Origin: Streptomyces sp. SAT1
Lineage (GTDB): Bacteria > Actinomycetota > Actinomycetes > Streptomycetales > Streptomycetaceae
NCBI RefSeq assembly: GCF_001654495.1
Contig: NZ_CP015849.1
Location: 4,439,501-4,503,500 of the forward strand
Direction of reading: 5' to 3'
DNA length: 64,000 nucleotides
How positions within the stretch are numbered: position 1 is the stretch's first letter; each line of letters starts with the position of its first letter. Positions 58,512 to 64,000 of this stretch are shown here, in pieces. Made by a program: the position numbers and the translations under genes. The notes beneath the pieces are model-generated. The model saw only the letters and a program-made list of their open reading frames with translations. It searched no databases and was not told the DNA's origin.

Positions 58512-59132
58512 TTGGGCCAGGCAGGGGAGCCCCGTCGCGCGCGGGCGACCGACGGGGAACTGGGCGCGGCGGTCGCGCGGGCCCAGCAGGGCGACGAGAA
58601 CGCGTTCGCGGTCGCGTACCGGATCGTGCAGCCCGGACTGCTCGGCTATCTGCGCGGGATCGTCGGCGCGGAGGCCGAGGACGTGGCCTCCGACGCCTGG
58701 CTGGAGATCGCCCGGGACCTGGGCCGGTTCCAGGGTGACGGGGCCGGTTTCCGGGGCTGGACGGCGACCATCGCCCGCCACCGCGCCCTGGACCATCTGC
58801 GCCGCCGCCGGGCGCGCCCCCGGTCCACGACCCTGGAGGACGCCGACGCGGAGGCCCTGGTCGCCCCGCAGGACACCCATGAACAGGCGCTGGAGTCGCT
58901 CTCCACCCAGCGGGCCCTCGAACTGGTGCGCTCCCTGCCCCGCGACCAGGCGGAGGCCGTACTGCTGCGGGTCGTCGTCGGCCTCGACGGTCCCGCCGCC
59001 GCCCGTGTCCTCGGCAAGCGGCCCGGGGCCGTGCGCACCGCCGCGCACCGCGGGCTGAAACGTCTCGCCGCACGGCTCGGGGCGCCGGGTGTGACGCAGG
59101 ACGGCCCGCGGCCGCTGGGGGAGTCGGAGTGA
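58512..59132 (+). CDS. ECF-type sigma factor, copy 1
   Basis: A sigma-70-family protein of about 206 residues with region 2 (NAFAVAYRIVQPGLLGYLRGIVGAEAEDVASDAWLEIARDLGRF), a helix LDHLRRRRARPRS, and region 4 (LPRDQAEAVLLRVVVGLDGPAAARVLGKRPGAVRTAAHRGLKRLA). It is paralogous to the sigma gene at 59707, with long matching blocks. The start is uncertain: TTG 58512 has GGGGA upstream, GTG 58455 is in frame. Its stop overlaps the small partner gene by GTGA. Confidence 0.87.
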   Translation: MGQAGEPRRARATDGELGAAVARAQQGDENAFAVAYRIVQPGLLGYLRGIVGAEAEDVASDAWLEIARDLGRFQGDGAGFRGWTATIARHRALDHLRRRRARPRSTTLEDADAEALVAPQDTHEQALESLSTQRALELVRSLPRDQAEAVLLRVVVGLDGPAAARVLGKRPGAVRTAAHRGLKRLAARLGAPGVTQDGPRPLGESE

Positions 59133-59458
59133 ACGGCACCGGCGGGCCGCGCGACGGACCGTGCGGTGGGTCCGCCCGGCGGACCCGGACAGGACGGACG
59201 GACCCGGACATGGGCGAACAGCGGAGCGAGAGCGGTTTCGGCCATCGTGTGCGCGGCGGTCCCGGCGCGGCAGGTCCGCCCGGCCCCGCCGGTACGCCTC
59301 CCGAGGCGCTGCTCGCCGCCGCCCTGCGCGCGCGGCCCGCGCCCGGCACCGAGGCCGAGCGGCGCGCGCTCGCCGCCTTCCGGGCGACCTGGGAACAAGG
59401 GGTCCGGCGTCCGGCCAGGACCCGGCGCCGCGACGACTGGCGCCCGCGTCGCCGCTGA
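59129..59458 (+). CDS. Truncated partner of ECF sigma copy 1
   Basis: A 109-residue protein coupled to the sigma gene by GTGA. Its centre (PPEALLAAALRARPAPGTEAERRALAAFRATWEQG) aligns in pattern with residues about 20-75 of the partner of sigma copy 2, but it has no membrane span and no long tail; it ends in a basic Arg-rich tail. I read it as a shortened or degraded anti-sigma-like paralog that could still bind the sigma factor. Confidence 0.7.
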   Translation: MNGTGGPRDGPCGGSARRTRTGRTDPDMGEQRSESGFGHRVRGGPGAAGPPGPAGTPPEALLAAALRARPAPGTEAERRALAAFRATWEQGVRRPARTRRRDDWRPRRR

Positions 59459-59706
59459 CGAAGAGAAAGTCCGGACCGGTCCCCGGCCCGCTGTGCCGAG
59501 GCAACGGCCGGGGCCGCCACCCCCCACAGGAGAGACCCCGGCCGTCGCGCGGCACGGGCCGCGCGGCGGCCCGTACTCCCTACAGCGCCATGAGTGCGTT
59601 TTCTGTCACACCTCACTCTCGGAGGAATTGGTTGCACGTTGTACGGTCGTGGACGACAGGCGGTTTCAGGCCGTAACGTGCCTTTCGCGCCCGGCGCGGA
59701 AGATGC
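59459..59706. other. Spacer between sigma modules
   Basis: About 250 bases, AT-richer near 59590-59660 (CTGTCACACCTCACTCTCGG, TTGGTTGCACGTTGTACGG) and with the promoter of the second module. No gene seen. Confidence 0.5.
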
Positions 59707-60438
59707 ATGATCACCGCAATGTTCGACGGCCGCGTTGCCGCGACGATCCTGCTCGATCTAGCGAGGAACCACGGGGTGCTGGGGGACGACGCGGAGCTGA
59801 CCGCCGCGGTGCTTGCGGCGCAGACCGGGGACGAGACCGCGTTCCGGACTGTGTACCGCGCCGTGCACCCGCGCCTGCTCGGATATCTGCGCACACTGGT
59901 CGGCGAACCCGACGCCGAGGACGTGGCGTCCGAGTCCTGGCTCCAGATCGCCCGCGACCTGGAGCGGTTCAGCGGGGACGCCGACCGGTTCCGCGGCTGG
60001 GCCGCCCGGATCGCCCGCAACCGCGCGCTCGACCACATCCGGATGCGGGGCCGCCGCCCCGCCATAGGCGGCGACGAAACGGAACTCGCCGGACGGGCCG
60101 CCGAGTCCGATACCGCGGACGAGGCCATCGAGTCCCTCACCACCGGCAGCGCGCTGTCCCTGATCGCCCAGCTCCCCCAGGACCAGGCCGAGGCGGTGGT
60201 GCTGCGCGTGGTGGTGGGCCTGGACGCCAAGACCGCCGCCGAGACGCTCGGCAAGCGGCCGGGCGCCGTCCGCACCGCCGCGCACCGCGGTCTGAGACGG
60301 CTCGCCGAACTGCTCGGCGGCGATCCGGAATCCGTCGACGTGCTCGGTGCGATGCCGCACCTGAGAGAACCGCGGGGACGCGCGGTGACGTCCGCCGGTG
60401 TGACGCATACGCGCGCCCGGACGCAGAAGGACATGTGA
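59707..60438 (+). CDS. ECF-type sigma factor, copy 2
   Basis: A 243-residue sigma-70-family protein with region 2 (TAFRTVYRAVHPRLLGYLRTLVGEPDAEDVASESWLQIARDLERF), region 3-like helix (LDHIRMRGRRPAI), region 4 (LPQDQAEAVVLRVVVGLDAKTAAETLGKRPGAVRTAAHRGLRRLAELL) and a short variable C-tail. Paralog of copy 1 about 600 bases upstream. Its stop and the next start overlap (TGATG). Confidence 0.92.
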   Translation: MITAMFDGRVAATILLDLARNHGVLGDDAELTAAVLAAQTGDETAFRTVYRAVHPRLLGYLRTLVGEPDAEDVASESWLQIARDLERFSGDADRFRGWAARIARNRALDHIRMRGRRPAIGGDETELAGRAAESDTADEAIESLTTGSALSLIAQLPQDQAEAVVLRVVVGLDAKTAAETLGKRPGAVRTAAHRGLRRLAELLGGDPESVDVLGAMPHLREPRGRAVTSAGVTHTRARTQKDM

Positions 60439-61700
60439 TGGCCGACGAGCAGTACCGATGGCTGGACAGCGACAGCGCGGAACGCCTGCTCCGCGGAGAG
60501 CCGCTGGACGCCGTCGACGTTACCGTCCGTGACCAGGCCGAACGGCTCGCGCGTGCCCTGGACGCGCTCGCCGCTGAATCCGTCGTCCACCCCGCACAGG
60601 CACCCGCCGAGCTGCCCGGGGAGGCCGCCGCCCTGGCCGCCTTCCGCAAGGTCCGCGCCGAACGGGCGGCGTCCGCCGCGGAATCCGTGGCGTCCGCCGG
60701 GGCGCCGGCCGCCGACGCCGGACTCGTCCGGATCGCCGCGCACGGAGCGGCCCCGGGGCACGGCACCCGCACCCGCGCCGGGCGTCCCCGGCGCCCCGGC
60801 CCGCGCCTGGGCCGCCCCGTCCGGCTGGCGCTGACCGCCACGCTGGCCGCGGGAGCGCTCGGCGGGGTCGCGGCGGCGGCCACGACCGGGGTGCTGCCGT
60901 CTCCGTTCGGCGGCGACGAACCCGCGCCCGCCGCGTCCGCGCACGCACCGGCCGCCCCCGCCCGCCCCACGTCCTCGCCGTCCGGGACCGGCACCGGCGC
61001 CGCGGCCGGCGGGCCGGGTCGGGCCCGCGGGTCGGCCACGGCCGGTTCCGCCACGGGAGGCGCCGAGGACACCGGCGACGACGGCACCGCGCAGGGCTCC
61101 GCCGCCGGCCACGACGACGACCGGGGCCGCCCGGACGGGCGCTGGGGCCGGCTGTTCGCCGCCTGCCGCGACCTGCGGGACGGCAAGTCCCTGGACACCG
61201 GCCGCCGGCACGTGCTGGACGGGGCGGCCGGCGGTTCGGCGCGGGCCTGGACGTACTGCAGGGGTGTGCTGAAGGCGGCCGAGGGCCGCGGCACCGGGCA
61301 GAGCGGCCGGGACGACCGGGACGGCAACGGCAACGGCAACGGCGGCAGCGGAGCCAAGGGCGGCGGCAAGGACAACAAGGGCAACGAGGACAACAAGGGC
61401 AACGAGGGCGGCAAAAGCGGCAAGGGCAGCAAGGGCGGCAGAGGGGGAAGCGGCGGGAAAGGCGGCGGGGGCGGTCACCAGGGGCACGGCGGTGACGACG
61501 ACGCCGGTCACGCCGAGGGCACCGGCGGCCGTCCCGGCGGCGAGGTCCCGCACGGCGGTCACCCCGGCGGCGGCCATCCCGGCGGTCATCAGGGCGGCGA
61601 TCACCCGCGCCGGGACGTCGTGATCCGCTCGACCACCGCGGCGCCGTCCCCGGGCGAGGCGGCGCCGTCCGCCCCGGCTTCCCCTCTCGCAACGCGCTGA
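60438..61700 (+). CDS. Anti-sigma-like membrane protein
   Basis: A 420-residue protein translationally coupled to sigma copy 2. The N-terminal cytoplasmic region (residues about 1-125: DSAERLLRGEPLDAVDVTVRDQAERLARALDALAAE, LPGEAAALAAFRKVRAER) precedes one span (ALTATLAAGALGGVAAAATTGVL). The outside part has a small Cys pair segment (LFAACRDLRDGKSLDTGRRHVL ... AWTYCRGVLKAAEG) and a long Gly/Lys/His/Asn low-complexity tail. The order of sigma then membrane protein is that of ECF/anti-sigma pairs. No zinc-finger HxxxCxxC motif was seen. Confidence 0.82.
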   Translation: MADEQYRWLDSDSAERLLRGEPLDAVDVTVRDQAERLARALDALAAESVVHPAQAPAELPGEAAALAAFRKVRAERAASAAESVASAGAPAADAGLVRIAAHGAAPGHGTRTRAGRPRRPGPRLGRPVRLALTATLAAGALGGVAAAATTGVLPSPFGGDEPAPAASAHAPAAPARPTSSPSGTGTGAAAGGPGRARGSATAGSATGGAEDTGDDGTAQGSAAGHDDDRGRPDGRWGRLFAACRDLRDGKSLDTGRRHVLDGAAGGSARAWTYCRGVLKAAEGRGTGQSGRDDRDGNGNGNGGSGAKGGGKDNKGNEDNKGNEGGKSGKGSKGGRGGSGGKGGGGGHQGHGGDDDAGHAEGTGGRPGGEVPHGGHPGGGHPGGHQGGDHPRRDVVIRSTTAAPSPGEAAPSAPASPLATR

Positions 61701-61908
61701 CCTGGTGTTTCACCGATGCCGGAAAAATTCTCCCAGCAGGGTGTGACGTTTTCGACCGCCCCGACGCAGTAGTGAGTGAGCCGACTGGTCATCGGCCCTC
61801 GCACAGAGCCGGGGTTCCCCCCGTACCCGCGGCTCGTGCATCGGCGCGGGCGGGGCACGTTCCCCCGGTCCCGCCCGCGCCACGAATCCTTCCGGGCCCG
61901 CGCCCGCC

Positions 61909-62892
61909 TCACCAGTGCACGACGACCTTGTCGCCCTCCTTCACCTGCGCGAACAACTGCGCGATGGCGGCCTCGTCCCGTACGTTGACGCAGCCGTGCG
62001 AACCGCCGGCGTAGCCCCGGGCCGCGAAGTCCGACGAGTAGTGCACCGCCTGCCCGCCGCTGAAGAACATCGCGTACGGCATGGGGGAGTGGTAGATCGT
62101 CGACACATGGTGGCGTGACTTCCAGTAGACCTTGAACACACCGTCCCGGGTGGGCGTGGCCTCGGTGCCGAACCGCACCGCCATCGTCGACACCGTGCGC
62201 CCGTCGATCATCCAGCGCAGCGTCCTGGTCGTCTTGTCGATGCACAGCACCCGGCCGGTCAGACAGCGCGCGTCCGGCGCCCCGGCCGGCTGGCCGCCCA
62301 TCAGATACAGCTCCCACTGCCCCGGCTCGTGCGTCATCGCCCGCAGCCGCTGCCAGGTGACGGTGTCGGCGCGGCCGGTGACCGGCAGTCCGCGCTTGCC
62401 CTGGAAGCCGCGCACGGCCTGCTCCGTGGCGTCGCCGTACGTCCCGGTGGGTCCCTCGGCGAGCCAGCCGACCTGGCGCAGCCGCGCCTGGAGCCTGCGT
62501 ACGGCGAGGCCGCTGTCGCCGCGCGACCACAGGACGGGAGCGTCGGTCCGCGGGGCGGGGGCCGGAACCGGCCGCGTCTTCCCGCCGGAACCCGCCGACC
62601 CGCCCGACCCGGTGGCGCCCGTGGACCCGGTGGAGCCGGTCGTGGCCTTGGGCTTGCCGTCGGACGCGCGGGCCTTCCCGCCGCTGTCGCCGCCGCTCCG
62701 GTGGCCGCCCTGGCCGCCCGCGCCGCCGCCGGCGGGCCGGGTGGACGGGACCTCGATGTGCACGGGCGGGCGGTGCTGTCCGCCCGCGCCCGCGCTGGAG
62801 CCCTCCTCGGCCGGCGTGCAGCCGAACACCCCGGCCAGCGCCCCGGCCGCGGCCACGCCCGCCGCCACCTTCCTGATGCCCCCGCTGCGCAT
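61909..62892 (-). CDS. Lipoprotein L,D-transpeptidase with peptidoglycan-binding domain
   Basis: The 327-residue protein has a lipobox (VAAAGALAGVFGC), a Gly/Ser/Lys linker, a PG_binding_1 domain (SGLAVRRLQARLRQVGWLAEGPTGTYGDATEQAVRGFQGKRGLPVTGRADTVTWQRL) and a YkuD catalytic domain (GRVLCIDKTTRTLRWMIDG, HHVSTIYHSPMPYAMFF, VHYSSDF, SHGCVNVRDEAAIAQLF with the catalytic Cys). It forms 3-3 crosslinks in peptidoglycan. ATG 62892. Divergent from the mutase gene. Confidence 0.93.
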   Translation of the reverse strand: MRSGGIRKVAAGVAAAGALAGVFGCTPAEEGSSAGAGGQHRPPVHIEVPSTRPAGGGAGGQGGHRSGGDSGGKARASDGKPKATTGSTGSTGATGSGGSAGSGGKTRPVPAPAPRTDAPVLWSRGDSGLAVRRLQARLRQVGWLAEGPTGTYGDATEQAVRGFQGKRGLPVTGRADTVTWQRLRAMTHEPGQWELYLMGGQPAGAPDARCLTGRVLCIDKTTRTLRWMIDGRTVSTMAVRFGTEATPTRDGVFKVYWKSRHHVSTIYHSPMPYAMFFSGGQAVHYSSDFAARGYAGGSHGCVNVRDEAAIAQLFAQVKEGDKVVVHW

Positions 62893-63057
62893 ACGGCCCC
62901 CCGCTGTCTCCACGGTGTGTGCGGTGCCCGCCGCCGTGGACCGCGGCACCCCACCGGACAGTCTTTCCACCCGCGCCCGGTGGCGAACCACGGCGCGAGG
63001 TGGGAAACAGGGGAAGGCAGGTGGAACGGAAGGAAACGGAGCGCACGGAGGCACGCC

Positions 63058-64000
63058 ATGGCACGCGAGTCGGAGTCGGGTCTGCCCGTCGAGCCGGTGT
63101 ACGGCCCGGACGCGCTGGAGGGATGGGACCCGGCGGTGGAGCTGGGGGAGCCGGGCGGATACCCGTTCACGCGGGGCGTGTACCCGTCGATGTACACGGG
63201 CCGCCCCTGGACGATGCGGCAGTACGCCGGGTTCGGCACGGCCGCCGAGTCCAACGCCCGCTACCGGCAGTTGATCGCGAACGGTACGACGGGCCTGTCG
63301 GTGGCGTTCGACCTGCCCACGCAGATGGGCCACGACTCGGACGCCCCCCTCGCGCGGGGCGAGGTGGGCCGGGTGGGGGTGGCGGTCGACTCGGTGGAGG
63401 ACATGCGGGTGCTGTTCGACGGGATCCCGCTGGACCGGGTGTCGACGTCGATGACGATCAACGCCCCGGCGGCGCCGCTGCTCCTGATGTACCGACTGGT
63501 CGCGGAGGAGCAGGGGGTGGCGGCGGAGAAGCTGACGGGGACGGTCCAGAACGACGTGCTCAAGGAGTACATCGCGCGGGGCACGTACATCTTCCCGCCC
63601 GAGCCGTCGCTGCGGCTGACCGCGGACGTCTTCCGGTACTGCCGGGCGGAGATGCCGCGGTGGAACACCATCTCGATCTCGGGCTACCACATGGCGGAGG
63701 CGGGAGCCTCGCCCGCGCAGGAGATCGCGTTCACGCTGGCGGACGGCATCGCGTACGTGCGCACGGCGATCGCGGCGGGCATGGACGTGGACGACTTCGC
63801 GCCCCGGCTGTCCTTCTTCTTCGTGGCCCGGACGACGCTCCTGGAGGAGGTCGCCAAGTTCCGTGCCGCGCGCCGGATCTGGGCGCGCGTGATGCGGGAG
63901 GAGTTCGGCGCGCGGGACCCGAGGTCGTGGATGCTGCGGTTCCACACGCAGACGGCGGGGGTGGCGCTGACCGCGCAGCAGCCCGAGGTCAACCTCGTCC
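63058..64000 (+). CDS. B12-dependent acyl-CoA mutase large-subunit-like protein (cut by window edge)
   Basis: The methylmalonyl-CoA mutase family rearranges acyl-CoA carbon skeletons on adenosylcobalamin. The ATG follows ACGGAGGC. The first 314 residues show GGYPFTRGVYPSMYTGRPWTMRQYAGFGTAAESNARYRQLIANGTTGLSVAFDLPTQMGHDSD, then VQNDVLKEYIARGTYIFPP, RWNTISISGYHMAEAGASPAQEIAF and HTQTAGVALTAQQPEVNLV. The C-terminal B12-binding domain lies beyond the window, so MeaA, isobutyryl-CoA or 2-hydroxyisobutyryl-CoA type cannot be separated. The substrate is left open. Confidence 0.92.
   Translation, partial: MARESESGLPVEPVYGPDALEGWDPAVELGEPGGYPFTRGVYPSMYTGRPWTMRQYAGFGTAAESNARYRQLIANGTTGLSVAFDLPTQMGHDSDAPLARGEVGRVGVAVDSVEDMRVLFDGIPLDRVSTSMTINAPAAPLLLMYRLVAEEQGVAAEKLTGTVQNDVLKEYIARGTYIFPPEPSLRLTADVFRYCRAEMPRWNTISISGYHMAEAGASPAQEIAFTLADGIAYVRTAIAAGMDVDDFAPRLSFFFVARTTLLEEVAKFRAARRIWARVMREEFGARDPRSWMLRFHTQTAGVALTAQQPEVNLV

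Noticed and set aside
63058..64000. Naming the last gene mutB or meaA
   Set aside because: The substrate-deciding C-terminal part and B12 domain lie outside the window, and N-terminal blocks are shared by several acyl-CoA mutases.

Overview
The window is a high-GC (about 70-74%) actinobacterial chromosome segment, almost certainly Streptomyces. Codons end in G or C, GTG starts and 4-base GTGA/ATGA stop-start overlaps are common, and the core gene order (purN-purH, folD, mdh, glyA, trpS, a D-Ala-D-Ala carboxypeptidase next to an SCO4848-type membrane protein, sdhCDAB) is that of the core arm of Streptomyces chromosomes. Almost every base is assigned. No rRNA, tRNA, CRISPR array, prophage or intact insertion sequence was seen.

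Layout. 1-3.0 kb: a partial membrane-anchored sigma-70-like protein and a DUF6350 membrane protein. 3.0-6.6 kb: a Pro/Gln-rich membrane protein, then purN-purH. 6.6-8.4 kb: an ATPase-fold/small protein/Scr1-type HTH/DUF397 regulatory cluster. 8.4-13.1 kb: a secreted I36-type protein, a MarR regulator, a SnoaL-like protein, a kinase fused to an extracellular transglycosylase-like domain, an FHA partner and a small membrane protein. 13.4-18.7 kb: folD-DUF3017, two paralogous HTH membrane proteins, and mdh. 18.9-25.4 kb: a three-gene membrane/DUF5955-like cluster, an aldehyde dehydrogenase, a PEP-mutase-like enzyme and two AhpD-like proteins divergent from a MocR regulator. 25.4-34.6 kb: MocR, an EamA transporter, a lipoprotein plus ATP-grasp ligase pair, a double-MerR regulator, a ZTP riboswitch with glyA, trpS and a 2'-5' RNA ligase family protein. 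34.7-41.2 kb: a DprE2-like reductase, a YihY protein, a D-Ala-D-Ala carboxypeptidase, an orphan peptide-binding protein, and TetR and VOC genes.

41.3-51.5 kb is an accessory island bounded by a 49-bp inverted repeat (47/49 identical) and inserted next to the sdh operon. It holds an MFS exporter with a divergent HxlR regulator, a six-gene operon (flavin reductase, MilB/BlsM-like nucleotide N-glycosidase, class-1 dihydroorotate-dehydrogenase-like enzyme, creatininase-family amidohydrolase, NtaA-type flavin monooxygenase, RutE-like nitroreductase), a double-Lrp regulator and a complete CTP synthase. The theme is pyrimidine or nucleotide chemistry with export and probably target duplication. I read it as an undescribed small biosynthetic cluster for a nucleobase-derived or CTP-synthase-targeting metabolite. 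This is the main finding.

51.5-64 kb: sdhCDAB, an OHCU decarboxylase, a GH20 hexosaminidase, two tandem paralogous ECF sigma/partner modules (the first partner truncated), a lipoprotein L,D-transpeptidase and the start of a B12-dependent acyl-CoA mutase running off the window.
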